Source: Bombella dulcis
Lineage (GTDB): Bacteria > Pseudomonadota > Alphaproteobacteria > Acetobacterales > Acetobacteraceae
Direction of reading: 5' to 3'
DNA: 64,000 nt
Assembly (NCBI RefSeq): GCF_026385505.1
Contig: NZ_JANIDV010000005.1
Coordinates: forward strand, 1-64,000
Below are positions 1-9,611 of the stretch, in pieces; positions within the stretch are counted from its first letter, which is position 1; each line of letters begins with the position of its first letter. The translations under genes and the position numbers were made by a program. Under the pieces are notes generated by a model. That model did no database searches. It was not told the DNA's origin and was given only the letters and a program-made list of their open reading frames with translations.

Positions 1-37
1 GTTGAAAGTGATGAGTGTTGAGGATCTTTTTGAGTTG

Positions 38-877
38 TTATTTTATTGGTTGGTACACTAGTAACCCCCGTCGTTCTTTTAGGTAATTATCTAGGGGGCT
101 ATCTACGACATAACGATGTTCGGGTAGGGACGACGCGTTGCGGAAAAATAGTTTCTTCTTATGCCAAATGGCCAGGCCAATATGAAAAACATCCAGTCCT
201 GGTAGTGGACTGTAAATTCCAAGGACATCACCGGTTTTTATCCGTCCATGCACGCCACCGGCGTGAAGATCACTCAGAAATGGATGTGTCGGCAGATAAG
301 TGATGAGGCGTTTCCTGAGTGGAATGCCGGGGAGGTAACGTTCTGACGTAGTACGCTGAGACGTTCCGGAACCATCAGCGGGCAGTTTCAGGTTCAGTGT
401 TTTTTCCACGTGTTGGGCATAAGGGAATGTCACGCTCAGGTCATGGCAGAGAACGGGTGTGCCATGCAGCCAGTCGCTCAGAAAATGGCGTCGTTCTGCA
501 AAAGCAACGTGATGATGACGGTAGCGTGTGGCAATCAAGGCATGGATGAACTGTTCGACAGTAAGGCTCTGACTGGCGGCCAGAACAATTTCTACGAAGG
601 TCATGCAGTTCACGCCACGCCATGACAGGATGAGTTCTTCTGGCGTGGTATTAGAGCCAATGAGAGGCGCGGCCAGATAGGGCGTGCCCTTCATGCGCTG
701 TGAGATCAGTACAATACGTTCCTGTCTTGATTTAAGAGGAGCTATGGAGACGAGGTGACTGATCTGCTGGCGGGTTGACTCCGACAGAGCACTGAGGGGC
801 GGTGCGTCAGCCAGAGACGGGTTACAAAAAATCAGGCCTCCCACACCACAGCCGGTGAGGAAGGCCCGTCTCTTCAT
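38..877 (-). CDS. DUF1460 (NlpC/P60-like amidase fold) exported protein
   Basis: This is probably a periplasmic or secreted peptidoglycan amidase/peptidase-like enzyme. The N-terminus MKRRAFLTGCGVGG has a twin-arginine pattern followed by a hydrophobic stretch ending at ADA, so Tat export is likely. The motif WRGVNCMTFVE carries the candidate nucleophilic Cys typical of DUF1460, and a later HIGLAI segment could supply the catalytic His. I chose the ATG at 877. An in-frame TTG at 907 adds ten residues and overlaps the upstream phosphodiesterase gene by 8 bp, but it would bury the Tat motif. The upstream gene is co-oriented and abuts it, so the two are probably co-transcribed. The substrate is not known. 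The family call is fairly firm; the biochemical role is inferred. Confidence 0.75.
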   Translation of the reverse strand: MKRRAFLTGCGVGGLIFCNPSLADAPPLSALSESTRQQISHLVSIAPLKSRQERIVLISQRMKGTPYLAAPLIGSNTTPEELILSWRGVNCMTFVEIVLAASQSLTVEQFIHALIATRYRHHHVAFAERRHFLSDWLHGTPVLCHDLSVTFPYAQHVEKTLNLKLPADGSGTSQRTTSERYLPGIPLRKRLITYLPTHPFLSDLHAGGVHGRIKTGDVLGIYSPLPGLDVFHIGLAIWHKKKLFFRNASSLPEHRYVVDSPLDNYLKERRGLLVYQPIK

Positions 878-899
878 CAGGGGTCCGCAATTGTAACTG

Positions 900-1919
900 T
901 CAGACAAGGTAACGTGCGCTCTGTTCTGCCATCATAAAGTGAATGCCAATGTCATTCCCGTCCTGAAGCTCCCGGTAAATCTGCTGGACAGGGTTCCCGT
1001 TATCATGGAACGTCTCTTTCACATGGCTGATCAGCACCCGCAGACCACGGATGTGATGGCGGCCACCGCAGACATGTCCGAGGTCCCGCAGGCTTTTCAG
1101 AAGGTCTTTGGGGCGAAGCTGGCCGCACAGAGCATCGTCAGGCTGCCCGTCCGGATAGGTGACCCCCATGATGATGGTCCGCAGCTTATCTTTCTGTACC
1201 AGCGGGGAGACAGCCTTCCAGAGGTCAAGAAGGTTCTGTGGTCCATCAGGCTGGTCGGCCTGCGTGTCACCCAGATAAAGGATGGCCTGCCCATGATGCT
1301 GGATCAGGAAAGCCGTGGAGGTCGTGCTGGCATGGCTGAGAGGCCAGGCCGTAACGTCCAGCTTGCTGTTTTCAATGGTCTGGCTCTGCCCTGGTTCCAT
1401 GTCCCTATAGCTGTATTTGCTGATACGGGGTTCAGGGCCTTTATCCCCCATGACACCCCAGACACGGCCATTGAAGAGATTTTCGGACAGGATGGCATTG
1501 GTCTGCGGTAGGGCATGGATGGGTTTCGGCGTATCTTCCGGGGAGGACAGGACCAGCCCGGCCACATGGTCGAGATGAGCATGGCTGATCAGATAGGCAC
1601 GGACACTCTGCTTGAGGACATGCCCCGCACGGCTCAGCGAAGAATCCGGCATGATGGGAATGTCGTCCAGAACACCTCTGGCCTCGGCTTTTTTCAGTCC
1701 ATGCCCCAGGGTACCGGCATCACAGATGACAGATTCACGTGTTCCCAAGGGGCGCACCAGATAGGAGGAGAGGTTGCCATCAGCCACGCCGCTCCGTACC
1801 CCAAGAGCCACGATTTCAAACACGGGATGGCTGTCAGCAAAGGTGACGGGTGTTTCTGCTGTTCCTGTCTGTGTTTTCTTCAGCCGGTCACGGAGTGTTT
1901 TCAGGTGATGTAGGGGCAT
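900..1919 (-). CDS. cpdP: Class II 3',5'-cyclic-nucleotide phosphodiesterase
   Basis: The protein belongs to the class II cAMP phosphodiesterases, metallo-beta-lactamase-fold enzymes that hydrolyse cAMP/cGMP to the 5'-monophosphate. The N-terminal strand FEIVALGVRSG and the segment SSYLVRP fit the family opening. The metal-binding HxHxDH motif is visible as SHAHLDHVAG at about residues 112-121, and later His/Asp positions occur in ILYLGDTQAD. The length (339 aa) is normal. A strong Shine-Dalgarno sequence (GGAGG about 9 nt upstream) supports the ATG at 1919. No signal peptide is obvious, so it is probably cytoplasmic, although some homologues are periplasmic. It is followed directly by the DUF1460 gene. 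The gene symbol is by family analogy. Confidence 0.8.
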   Translation of the reverse strand: MPLHHLKTLRDRLKKTQTGTAETPVTFADSHPVFEIVALGVRSGVADGNLSSYLVRPLGTRESVICDAGTLGHGLKKAEARGVLDDIPIMPDSSLSRAGHVLKQSVRAYLISHAHLDHVAGLVLSSPEDTPKPIHALPQTNAILSENLFNGRVWGVMGDKGPEPRISKYSYRDMEPGQSQTIENSKLDVTAWPLSHASTTSTAFLIQHHGQAILYLGDTQADQPDGPQNLLDLWKAVSPLVQKDKLRTIIMGVTYPDGQPDDALCGQLRPKDLLKSLRDLGHVCGGRHHIRGLRVLISHVKETFHDNGNPVQQIYRELQDGNDIGIHFMMAEQSARYLV

Positions 1920-2072
1920 GGGTCTTGTCCTCCCTGGCAGTCAGACGGGTGACGGAAGCGTCTGGTCGTGAATGTGGTTGAGCCGTTGCGGCGTCATCCA
2001 GTAATGATGGATGTCATCAAGGATACTCCCGCCTCGTCCATGGGGAAAGGGGGAAGAGGAGAAGGAGGTGCT

Positions 2073-2567
2073 ATGCGATCTGTTCATTCTGCCCTGTTGG
2101 GGGTCGTGCTGCTGGGCGCACTTACAGGTGGTGTGGGTGTCGGGCAGGCACGGGCTGAATCCACCATGCCGGCACAATGTGACAACGGCCAGTTCGTGAA
2201 AGACCAGACGGCCTATGCACAGCAGTTTTCCCATAGGCAGGTGCCTTACGGCCAGCATCTGGATCTGCCGGAGCATGTCTGTGGCACTGTTGCACAGGTA
2301 TATCGGGCACGGCGTAGCCGGAGCGGTATGCATGGCTATTTTCTGATGGCCATTCCCGGTGGGAAACCGATCCGGGTGGTCTCCAATCTTGATGAAATGA
2401 AGGCCCCCTCCTGGCCGTGGGTGAAAACCGGGGATCAGGTCGAGGTCCAGGGGCGGTATTATTACGATGGCCCCAGCCGGCAGGGGCTGGACTGGACCCA
2501 TCACGGAACAAGCCGCAAATGGCCGTGGGCCGGTTATGTCACCGTGAACGGCCAGCGTTACGAGTAA
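2073..2567 (+). CDS. Secreted DUF3465-like protein
   Basis: This is a small exported protein of about 164 residues. The ATG at 2073 is chosen because GGAGG lies at 2064-2068 and the sequence then starts with a classical signal peptide (MRSVHSALLGVVLLGALTGG, cleavage near ARA-ES). The mature part has a CGTVAQVYRARR strand, a YFLMAIPGGKPIRVV strand, GDQVEVQGRYYYD and LDWTHH, an order like the small OB-fold-type DUF3465 domain, whose hallmark is the W-THH motif near the end. The upstream extension in the same frame (from 1968) has no ribosome binding site and is not credible. Function is unknown. It stands alone, converging on clpA. Confidence 0.65.
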   Translation: MRSVHSALLGVVLLGALTGGVGVGQARAESTMPAQCDNGQFVKDQTAYAQQFSHRQVPYGQHLDLPEHVCGTVAQVYRARRSRSGMHGYFLMAIPGGKPIRVVSNLDEMKAPSWPWVKTGDQVEVQGRYYYDGPSRQGLDWTHHGTSRKWPWAGYVTVNGQRYE

Positions 2568-2600
2568 GAATGACGGGACTGTCGCTCCGGCTGAACGGGT

Positions 2601-4931
2601 TCAGGCCGGGGCGAGCGTCTTCGTAGGGCGGCGGCCCTGCCTGTCCGTGGCAGCCTGCGAAGTGGAGGAGATGGCGAAGGTCAGCTGTCCATCCCGTGCC
2701 CCGATCCTGACGGACCCTCCTTCCGTCAGTCTGCCGAAGAGGATTTCCTCGGCCAGTGGCTTCTTGATGTGGTTCTGTATCAGGCGGCCGAGGGGGCGGG
2801 CACCGTTCGTCCGGTCATGGCCATGTTCAGCCAGCCATGCTTTGGCAGCAGCCGTAAGATGCAGCGAGACATTTTTGGCGGCCAGCATGGTGGTCAGCTG
2901 TTCGATGAATTTCTCCACGACGTGAGAGACGACTGCCGGCGTGAGGGGCGAGAAGGGAATGATGGCATCCAGCCGGTTACGGAATTCCGGTGAAAAGAGC
3001 CGTTTGATGGCTTCCTCATCATCGCCGGAACGTGCCGTGCGGGCAAAGCCGATGGCTTCCCTGGAAAGGTCGCTGGCTCCGGCATTGCTGGTCATGATGA
3101 GAATGACGTTACGGAAATCCACCGTCTTCCCGGTATTGTCCGTCAGCTTGCCGTGGTCCATCACCTGAAGCAGAATGTTGAACAGGTCAGGATGGGCCTT
3201 CTCGATTTCATCCAGCAGCAGGACGGCATGAGGTGTCTGGTCTATCGCACTGGTCAGCAGGCCCCCTTGTTCAAAGCCGACATAGCCGGGGGGCGTCCCG
3301 ATCAGGCGGGATATGGAGTGGGCTTCCATATATTCGGACATGTCAAAGCGGATCAGTTTGATGTCCAGTGAGCGGGCGAGCTGACGGGCAGCTTCCGTCT
3401 TGCCAACTCCCGTCGGGCCGGAGAAAAGATAGCTGCCGATGGTTTTCTCCGTATCACGCAGCCCGGCACGGGACAGTATGACGGCGGAGGACAGGGCATC
3501 CAGGGCATCATCCTGTCCGTATACGGCCTTGCGGAGGTCCGTCGGCAGATGGCGGATGGCCGTGCGGTCATCCGTGGAGAGGTGACGGGGCGGGATATGG
3601 GCAATCCGGGACACCGTGGCCTCGATGTCCTTCACGCCGACCGTGCGCCGCCTGCGGCTGCTGGGCAGGAGGCGGCAGGCAGCCCCGGCCTCGTCAATTA
3701 CGTCAATGGCTTTGTCCGGCAGCTTGCGGTCATGAATGTACCGGGCGGAGAGTTCCACGGCACAGCGGATGGCCGGGTCGGTGAAGCGTATGTCGTGATG
3801 TTCCTCATACCGCTCTTTCAGTCCCCGCAGGATGCGGATGGTGTCGGTCTGTGAGGGTTCCTCGACATCGATCTTCTGGAAACGCCGTGTCAGGGCGTGG
3901 TCCTTTTCAAAATGCTTCCGGTATTCCTGATAGGTAGTGGAGCCGATGCAGTGCAGTTTTCCCGTCGCCAGAGCAGGCTTGAGCAGGTTGGAGGCATCCA
4001 TGGACCCGTTGGTGGTGGCTCCGGCCCCGATAAGCATGTGGATTTCATCAATGAAGAGCAGGCTGCCGGGATTCTGCTCCAGCTCGTTCATGATGGCCTT
4101 GAGGCGTTCCTCGAAGTCCCCGCGGTAGCGTGTGCCAGCCAGCAGGGCGCCGAGGTCCAGACTGTAGAGGCGGGCATCGGCAAGAATGTCAGGCACCTGA
4201 CCCTGCACGATTCTCTGGGCAAGTCCTTCGGCTATGGCCGTCTTGCCGACACCGGGGTCCCCCACCAGCAGGGGGTTGTTCTTTGTCCGGCGGCAGAGAA
4301 TCTGGATGACCCGTTCCACCTCCTTTTCCCGGCCGATGAGCGGATCAATCCGGTTATGGTGGGCACGTTCGTTGAGGTCCGTGCAGTAGGTCTGCAGGGC
4401 ATCCCTGGTGTCGGTTTCCACGGTTTCCGTGCTGTCAGTGTTTTCCTTGCGGCTGGTTTTTGTTTTCCGGTGGCTGCGGCTTTCTCGGTGCGGGCCGGCT
4501 GCCACGTCATCATGCTGTATGGCATGGATGGCATTGAGCCGTGTCAGGCCCCGCTGCTGGAGGAAGAAGACGGCGTGACTTTCCTTCTCGGCAAACATGG
4601 AAACCAGAACATGTGCCCCGGTCATGATGGACTGGCCGGCACTCTGGATATGGACGGCAGCCCGCTGGATGACCCGCTGGAAGGCAGCCGTCGGCTGGGG
4701 GGCATCTTCCAGCTCCGGCCGGACGATGGCCTGTTGTTCGTGAGAGAGAAAGTGATCGACGTCCTGTCGCAGTTGTTCCACATCAGTCTGGCAGGTCGTG
4801 AAAATGGCCACGGCATCACGGTCATCACACAGGGCGAACAGGAGATGTTCCAGTGTGATAAATTCATGGTGATTCCGACCGGCAAGGATAAGCGCGCGCT
4901 GAAGCGTCTGTTCAAGTGTGGAGGACAACAT
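2601..4931 (-). CDS. clpA: ATP-dependent Clp protease ATP-binding subunit ClpA
   Basis: ClpA is the hexameric AAA+ unfoldase that feeds substrates to ClpP and receives N-degron substrates from ClpS. The protein (776 aa) has the double Clp N-domain (about residues 1-145), a charged linker rich in K/E/T (150-180), a D1 AAA module with Walker A GDPGVGKT near 224-231 and Walker B LLFIDEIH, and a D2 module with GPTGVGKTE and [10 protein letters not shown]. The ClpP-docking loop appears as AIGFARTA, an IGF version of the ClpA IGL loop. The start at 4931 has AGGAG spaced well upstream. clpS lies immediately upstream in the same orientation, the usual clpS-clpA order. clpP is not in the window. Confidence 0.97.
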   Translation of the reverse strand: MLSSTLEQTLQRALILAGRNHHEFITLEHLLFALCDDRDAVAIFTTCQTDVEQLRQDVDHFLSHEQQAIVRPELEDAPQPTAAFQRVIQRAAVHIQSAGQSIMTGAHVLVSMFAEKESHAVFFLQQRGLTRLNAIHAIQHDDVAAGPHRESRSHRKTKTSRKENTDSTETVETDTRDALQTYCTDLNERAHHNRIDPLIGREKEVERVIQILCRRTKNNPLLVGDPGVGKTAIAEGLAQRIVQGQVPDILADARLYSLDLGALLAGTRYRGDFEERLKAIMNELEQNPGSLLFIDEIHMLIGAGATTNGSMDASNLLKPALATGKLHCIGSTTYQEYRKHFEKDHALTRRFQKIDVEEPSQTDTIRILRGLKERYEEHHDIRFTDPAIRCAVELSARYIHDRKLPDKAIDVIDEAGAACRLLPSSRRRRTVGVKDIEATVSRIAHIPPRHLSTDDRTAIRHLPTDLRKAVYGQDDALDALSSAVILSRAGLRDTEKTIGSYLFSGPTGVGKTEAARQLARSLDIKLIRFDMSEYMEAHSISRLIGTPPGYVGFEQGGLLTSAIDQTPHAVLLLDEIEKAHPDLFNILLQVMDHGKLTDNTGKTVDFRNVILIMTSNAGASDLSREAIGFARTARSGDDEEAIKRLFSPEFRNRLDAIIPFSPLTPAVVSHVVEKFIEQLTTMLAAKNVSLHLTAAAKAWLAEHGHDRTNGARPLGRLIQNHIKKPLAEEILFGRLTEGGSVRIGARDGQLTFAISSTSQAATDRQGRRPTKTLAPA

Positions 4932-5015
4932 AAGGCGCTCCTTGTGACATGAAGGAATGTCAGAATGATGAAATGACCGCAGAGAAATCCGTTGGGTATT
5001 TAGGTGGCGACGGGT

Positions 5016-5345
5016 TCAGGCTTTCTCAAGGGTACATTGCAGGGGGTGCTGGTTCTTTTGCGCAAGGTCCATGACCTGCCCCACTTTGGTTTCGGCAATT
5101 TCATAGCTGAAGATGCCACAGACCCCGCTGCCCCGGTTGTGAACCTCCAGCATGATGGCCCGGGCCTCATCCGGAGACTTGTCAAAGAACTGCTCAAGCA
5201 CGAAAACGACGAAGTCCATCGGGGTGTAGTCATCATTCAGGAGAATGACCCTGTACATGGAAGGATGGACAAGGTTTGTCTTCCGGGCCGTGAGGATGTC
5301 TTCCTGCGCGGCAAGGGTAGGGAGGTCAATGGTCATGTCTGCCAC
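5016..5345 (-). CDS. clpS: ATP-dependent Clp protease adaptor ClpS
   Basis: ClpS is the adaptor that binds N-end-rule substrates and delivers them to ClpA. The core [20 protein letters not shown] contains the Asn-Asp-Asp segment of the N-degron pocket, and the [10 protein letters not shown] strand is typical. It lies just upstream of clpA in the same orientation. The start is uncertain: GTG at 5345 gives 109 aa and ATG at 5336 gives 106 aa, and neither has a convincing Shine-Dalgarno sequence. The only strong one (AGGAGG at 5402-5407) instead serves a 13-codon ORF ending 8 nt before the GTG, so clpS may be translated by coupling. Confidence 0.95.
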   Translation of the reverse strand: MADMTIDLPTLAAQEDILTARKTNLVHPSMYRVILLNDDYTPMDFVVFVLEQFFDKSPDEARAIMLEVHNRGSGVCGIFSYEIAETKVGQVMDLAQKNQHPLQCTLEKA

Positions 5346-5353
5346 GGCATAAG

Positions 5354-5395
5354 TTATGGGGCCCCACGTGTCATTGCATATGACTTGAACTGCAT
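5354..5395 (-). CDS. Short upstream ORF (13 codons) before clpS
   Basis: On the minus strand AGGAGG (5402-5407) is followed after 6 nt by an ATG that opens a short frame reading [13 protein letters not shown] and then TAA. The stop lies 8 nt before the likely clpS GTG and the frame differs from clpS. The spacing is ideal for initiation, so the peptide is probably made. It may serve as a leader peptide or as a coupling device for clpS. It could also be accidental; comparison with relatives decides. Confidence 0.4.
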   Translation of the reverse strand: MQFKSYAMTRGAP

Positions 5396-5403
5396 GGGAA
5401 CCC

Positions 5404-5445
5404 TCCTGATTCGAGGATAAATATATGGCTCCATCCTAATCAGGA
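5404..5445 (-). promoter_or_regulatory. Extended imperfect palindrome covering the clpS leader ribosome binding site
   Basis: The outer arms TCCTGATT (5404-5411) and AATCAGGA (5438-5445) are perfect complements. Inner arms AGGAT (5414-5418) and ATCCT (5433-5437) extend the stem, with a 2-nt bulge on one side and a 14-nt loop. In the clpS transcript the 3' arm overlaps the AGGAGG of the short upstream ORF, so folding would hide it. It could instead be a protein operator. No regulator is identified. Confidence 0.45.
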
Positions 5446-5717
5446 AAAGGTAGCAATCATACGGTGCTGTCATGAAGCTGGAACAGTCCTGATGCAGGTG
5501 TCTCGGGTATGGCCGTGGCGTTCTTCTGCTGTTTGTGACTTCATTTTAAGGCAGTGCCTGTAACGGCTTTGTGATGGACTGGATTTCTTTATTGAACCGA
5601 TATCCAGTAGTTATTGCGTCACGGACGAAAAATCTGGACATGGCAAGGCGTAGAATATTAGAGTTGCCTGGATTTCAGTCTTAGTGAGTCCCGCCAGTTT
5701 AAGGATGATGCCTTCTG
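5446..5717. other. Intergenic region between divergent clpS and D,D-carboxypeptidase genes
   Basis: No open frame of interest is seen here. The stretch must hold promoters for both directions. It is less GC-rich than the neighbouring genes, and I could not fix a sigma-70 promoter with confidence. The downstream gene has an AGGAT ribosome binding site at about 5702-5706. Confidence 0.5.
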
Positions 5718-6704
5718 ATGCGCCCGTCTTTCAGTCGTGCCCGGTTTTTGTGTGTGGTTGTTTTGTCCATGTTCGCTGGTACGGCGCGGGCACAGTTTAC
5801 GGGGCATATTTCTTCGTTAGTCATTAATGCACGGACGGGGGGCGTTCTGTCCGAGTCCGATGCGGATCTCGAGCGTTATCCGGCGTCGCTGACGAAGATG
5901 ATGACGCTGTACATGACATTTCAGGCATTGGAGCGCAGCAGTATCACGCTGGGTGATGAGATGCCCGTTTCCATCCATGCGTCCACACAGGCTCCGTCCA
6001 AGCTGGGGATGCGTCCTGGAACACATCTCTCTGTGGAGCAGGCGATTCTGGCCCTCGTGACCAAGTCTGCCAATGATGCCGCCTGTGTGCTGGGCGAGTA
6101 TCTGGGCGGTGGGGATGAAACCCGGTTTGCGGCACTGATGACCTATCAGGCCCGACGGCTCGGCATGAGGCATACGACCTTCCGCAATGCCTCCGGCCTT
6201 CCTGACCCGGATCAGGTCACCACGGCACGGGACCTGTCCGTCCTTGCCCGAGCCCTGCTGCGGGATTTCCCACAATATTATCACTATTTCGGCGTGCGGG
6301 AATTTCCGTTCCGCCGTCACATAATTCCCAATCATGATCCGCTGCTGGGGCTGTATCAGGGGGCGGACGGTTTCAAGACAGGCTATACCGATCTCGCCGG
6401 TCATAACCTTGTCAGCTCGGCCCAGCAGGGTCAGGTGCGGCTGATTGGGGTGGTTCTGGGGGCACCCAGTAACGAGAGCCGCAATGAGACGATGATTTCC
6501 CTGCTGGATGACGGGTTTTCCGCTTCCGGGCAGGCTCCCCTGCCATTGGTGAAGCGGCCCGTCTCCTATGCCATGGCCCGTCATGGGGCCGGGCACCGGC
6601 TGCACATGCGCCGGGGTGTCGTACTGGTGTCATACCGTTCCCACGGGGCACCGCGGGGCCTGCATCATTCATGGGCGTCCCGGCGGGGGCATCACCGTTC
6701 CTGA
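5718..6704 (+). CDS. Serine-type D-Ala-D-Ala carboxypeptidase (peptidase S11)
   Basis: This is a low-molecular-mass penicillin-binding protein that trims the terminal D-Ala of peptidoglycan stem peptides. It has a signal peptide ending near ARA-QF, the nucleophile motif SLTK (in YPASLTKMMTLYM), the second motif SAND (in TKSANDAACVLGEYLGG) and the third motif KTG (in DGFKTGYTDLAGHN). The family's catalytic domain ends about residue 265. The remaining tail is short, basic and His/Arg-rich (GHRLHMRRGVVLVSYRSH), without the DacA-type beta domain or SPOR domain. Membrane attachment is therefore unclear. It is a single gene, with map about 175 bp downstream. Confidence 0.9.
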   Translation: MRPSFSRARFLCVVVLSMFAGTARAQFTGHISSLVINARTGGVLSESDADLERYPASLTKMMTLYMTFQALERSSITLGDEMPVSIHASTQAPSKLGMRPGTHLSVEQAILALVTKSANDAACVLGEYLGGGDETRFAALMTYQARRLGMRHTTFRNASGLPDPDQVTTARDLSVLARALLRDFPQYYHYFGVREFPFRRHIIPNHDPLLGLYQGADGFKTGYTDLAGHNLVSSAQQGQVRLIGVVLGAPSNESRNETMISLLDDGFSASGQAPLPLVKRPVSYAMARHGAGHRLHMRRGVVLVSYRSHGAPRGLHHSWASRRGHHRS

Positions 6705-6879
6705 TGACGGCAGGCGGGCCGTCTCTGATGGTCTCTCATTCTGTCCTGTGATCTCTGAAAGAGCCGTCCATCATCCGCAGGCCCTTGCACTGTGGCAGGG
6801 CAGGGCGCATTCTGTCGGAAGTTTCTGACACAGGTCGGCTCATTGCAACATCCAGATAAAACAGGGATCACGTTACTTC

Positions 6880-7680
6880 ATGTCTTCTCAGGACGGACGC
6901 AGCATCCAGCATTACACAGCAGACGATTTCACACATCTCAAGGCAGCCGGGCAGCTTGCCGCCGCCACTCTGGACATGATCACCGAGCATGTCCGTCCCG
7001 GCATCACGACGGGCGAGCTGGACCGGATCATTCATGACTACACGCTGGAGCATGGTGCCACGCCGGCTCCGCTCAATTATCATGGCTTTCCCAAATCCTG
7101 CTGCATTTCCCTCAATCATGTTGTCTGTCATGGCATTCCCGGCGACCGCCGCCTTCAAGAAGGTGACATTCTCAACATTGATGTCACGTCCATCCTGAAT
7201 GGCTGGTATGGGGACACGTCCCGCATGTATGTGGTGGGCAAGCCCCCCCGTAAGGCTGAGAAGCTGATTGACCTGACCTATCAGGCTCTCATGCTGGGGA
7301 TCGAGCAGGTGCGTCCGGGAGCCACGCTGGGTGATATCGGCCATGCCATCCAGAGTTTTGCCGAGAAGAACCGTCTGGGCGTGGTACGGGATTTCTGTGG
7401 CCACGGCATTGGCCGCAATTTCCATGAAGCTCCGAGCGTCCTGCATTATGGCCGCCCCGGTCAGGGAACGGTCCTGAAAGCGGGTATGGTCTTCACCATC
7501 GAGCCGATGCTCAATCTCGGCCGTCCGGACGTGAAGGTGCTGGCTGATGACTGGACCGCCGTGACACGGGATCGCTCCCTGTCCGCCCAGTTCGAGCATC
7601 AGCTTGGCGTGACGGAAGACGGGTATGAAATCTTCACCCTGTCTCCCCGTGGGTATACGAAACCGCCTTATTCTCTCTGA
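6880..7680 (+). CDS. map: Type I methionine aminopeptidase
   Basis: This enzyme removes the initiator Met from nascent proteins. The 266-aa length and motifs fit the type I enzyme: NYHGFPKSCCISLNHVVCHG carries the substrate-pocket His, DVTSILNGWYGDTSRM supplies two metal-binding Asp, GHGIGRNFHEAP supplies a metal-binding His, and FTIEPMLN and QFEHQLGV supply the Glu ligands. It is cytosolic. ggt follows after 27 bp in the same orientation and may be co-transcribed, though the functions are unrelated. Confidence 0.96.
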   Translation: MSSQDGRSIQHYTADDFTHLKAAGQLAAATLDMITEHVRPGITTGELDRIIHDYTLEHGATPAPLNYHGFPKSCCISLNHVVCHGIPGDRRLQEGDILNIDVTSILNGWYGDTSRMYVVGKPPRKAEKLIDLTYQALMLGIEQVRPGATLGDIGHAIQSFAEKNRLGVVRDFCGHGIGRNFHEAPSVLHYGRPGQGTVLKAGMVFTIEPMLNLGRPDVKVLADDWTAVTRDRSLSAQFEHQLGVTEDGYEIFTLSPRGYTKPPYSL

Positions 7681-7707
7681 GTCTGATCTGCGGAATGGGA
7701 GGCATTC

Positions 7708-9531
7708 ATGATGGCATTGCGTAAACTGGCCACCCGGCTGGCCCTGGGGGGAATGCTGCTTGGCAGTGTCTCCCTGTCCCACGCTGAACCGCTGAGTGCA
7801 GCGCATGATCCTCTGGCCTATGGGCCGGATACCACCCGTCCCGGCACGCTGGTGAAGGGTGAGACAGGCATGGTCGTCTCCGCCCAGCATCTGGCCTCCG
7901 AGGCGGGGGCGCAGATTCTGCGGGAAGGGGGTAATGCGGCCGATGCTGCCGTGGCCGTCGGTTATGCGCTGGCCGTAGTCTATCCGGCCGCCGGAAATCT
8001 TGGCGGCGGTGGATTCATGACCCTGCGCCCCCCGCATGAGCCTGCCGTGTTCATCGACTTCCGGGAACATGCCCCCCTGCGCTCCCAGCCGAACATGTAT
8101 CTGGATGAATCCGGTCATGTGAAACCGGGTCTTTCCACCGTGGGGTGGAAGGCCGTGGCCGTGCCGGGGACAGTCGCCGGGCTGGAAGCCGTGCGCAGAC
8201 GCTGGGGACGGCTGAGCCGGGCGAAGGACATGGCCCCGGCCATTGCCCTGGCACGGGACGGGTTCGTGCTGGAAGAAGGTGATGTGGAGCTGCTGCACAC
8301 CTCAACCGACTATTTCCGTCAGGATGAGTATGCCCGTGGCGTTTTCCTGCGGCCTGATGGAAGCGAGCTTGCCGTGGGTGACCGGCTGGTCCAGCCGGGC
8401 TTGGCCCGTTCGCTGGAACTGATCGCCAGAGGAGGTGAACAGGCTTTCTATCGTGGTCCCATCGCTGCAGAAATCCTCCGTGCCGCTCGTCTGGGTGGGG
8501 GCTTCCTGACGGAAGCGGATTTTCATGCCTATAAACCACGTTTCCTGAAGCCGATTACCTGCCAGTATCGCGGCTACCAGATCGAGACGGCACCGCCGCC
8601 GAGCGGGGGTGGTGTGGCCCTGTGTGAGATACTCAACATCCTGTCCGGCTATGACATGGGCCGTCTTGGCCTGCACAGTGCGTCTGCCGTCCAGCTGGAG
8701 CTGGAGGCCATGCGCCATGCTTATTCCGACAGGCGGGACCTTGGTGACCCGGCCTTTGTGGTCAATCCGGTATCGTACCTGCTGAATCCGGCCTATGCGG
8801 CACAGATACGGGCTGCCCTGCCAGCGAACAGGGCCGTGCCGTCTGATGCGCTCCAGATTGGCCGTCCTGCTCCGGGCAAGGTGCAGCCAGCAGCTGAACC
8901 GGCGGTGGAGAAGCATGAGACGACTCATTTCTCCACGATCGATTCCCGTGGCATGGCAGTTTCCACCACCTATACGCTGAATGGCTGGTTCGGGGCGGGT
9001 GTCATGGGGGGACGTACCGGCATCTGGATGAATGATGAGATGGATGATTTCTCCATCAAGCCGGGTGAACCGAACATGTTCGGCATTGTCGGGTCTGTGG
9101 CCAATGCCATCGCACCGGGCAAGACACCGCTTTCCTCCATGACGCCAACCATCATCAGCAGGGATGGGCATGTCGTGATGGTGACGGGCAGCCCCGGTGG
9201 TTCCCGTATCCCGACCATCGTGCTGTCCAGCCTGCTCGGTGTCGTGGATTATGGGCTTGATCTGGCACAGGCGGTCGATCTGCCCCGCCTGCATGAGCAG
9301 TGGAAGCCTGATGACGTGGAAATGGAAACGGGTGCCCTGAGTCCGGAGGTCCAGAAAACGCTGGAGCAGGAAGGGTATCATTTCGTTGCCCATCGTCCGT
9401 GGGGCATCACGGAGGCGATTCTGGTGGGCGGGTCACGGCTGGATGGGCAGGCTGCCTCATCGAAGGAGCCGGGGCCGTTCTATGGTGTGGCAGACCCCCG
9501 CCATCCCGGTGGTGGGGCCGTGGCTCCCTGA
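7708..9531 (+). CDS. ggt: Gamma-glutamyltransferase precursor
   Basis: This periplasmic N-terminal-nucleophile hydrolase/transferase acts on glutathione and other gamma-glutamyl compounds. A signal peptide ends near SHA-EP. The mature start shows the family pattern MVVSAQHLASEAGAQILREG-GNAADAAVAV. The autoprocessing site and nucleophile Thr are in VEKHETTHFS, at about residue 410, dividing the large and small subunits. Downstream are TYTLNGWFGAG, NDEMDDFSIKPGEPN and GSPGGSRIPT, the gamma-glutamyl binding loops. The length (607 aa) is close to the normal size. GGAGG lies upstream; the second codon is also ATG, so the start could be 7711. Confidence 0.95.
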   Translation: MMALRKLATRLALGGMLLGSVSLSHAEPLSAAHDPLAYGPDTTRPGTLVKGETGMVVSAQHLASEAGAQILREGGNAADAAVAVGYALAVVYPAAGNLGGGGFMTLRPPHEPAVFIDFREHAPLRSQPNMYLDESGHVKPGLSTVGWKAVAVPGTVAGLEAVRRRWGRLSRAKDMAPAIALARDGFVLEEGDVELLHTSTDYFRQDEYARGVFLRPDGSELAVGDRLVQPGLARSLELIARGGEQAFYRGPIAAEILRAARLGGGFLTEADFHAYKPRFLKPITCQYRGYQIETAPPPSGGGVALCEILNILSGYDMGRLGLHSASAVQLELEAMRHAYSDRRDLGDPAFVVNPVSYLLNPAYAAQIRAALPANRAVPSDALQIGRPAPGKVQPAAEPAVEKHETTHFSTIDSRGMAVSTTYTLNGWFGAGVMGGRTGIWMNDEMDDFSIKPGEPNMFGIVGSVANAIAPGKTPLSSMTPTIISRDGHVVMVTGSPGGSRIPTIVLSSLLGVVDYGLDLAQAVDLPRLHEQWKPDDVEMETGALSPEVQKTLEQEGYHFVAHRPWGITEAILVGGSRLDGQAASSKEPGPFYGVADPRHPGGGAVAP

Positions 9532-9611
9532 AGGGGGCCTTGAAGAGGCAGGGGGTACTGGTGAAAGTAAGGCTTGCCTGCCCCCCCTGTTCCTGTGCTA
9601 GAAGCCCGCTT

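Noticed and set aside
46..303. Plus-strand frame opposite the DUF1460 gene
   Set aside because: Lies wholly antisense to a gene with a clear signal peptide and family motif; no family features of its own.
2587..2610. Terminator between the DUF3465 gene and clpA
   Set aside because: CTGAAC/GTTCAG with flanking CCGG is an inverted repeat, but it lies at the clpA stop, has a bulge and no T-run; not called.
3897..4952. 351-aa plus-strand frame inside clpA
   Set aside because: Antisense shadow of a highly conserved gene; arises from GC-rich codon bias.
6868..9393. Long minus-strand frames opposite map and ggt
   Set aside because: His/Gln/Arg-rich shadow translations without motifs; plus-strand genes carry all catalytic motifs.
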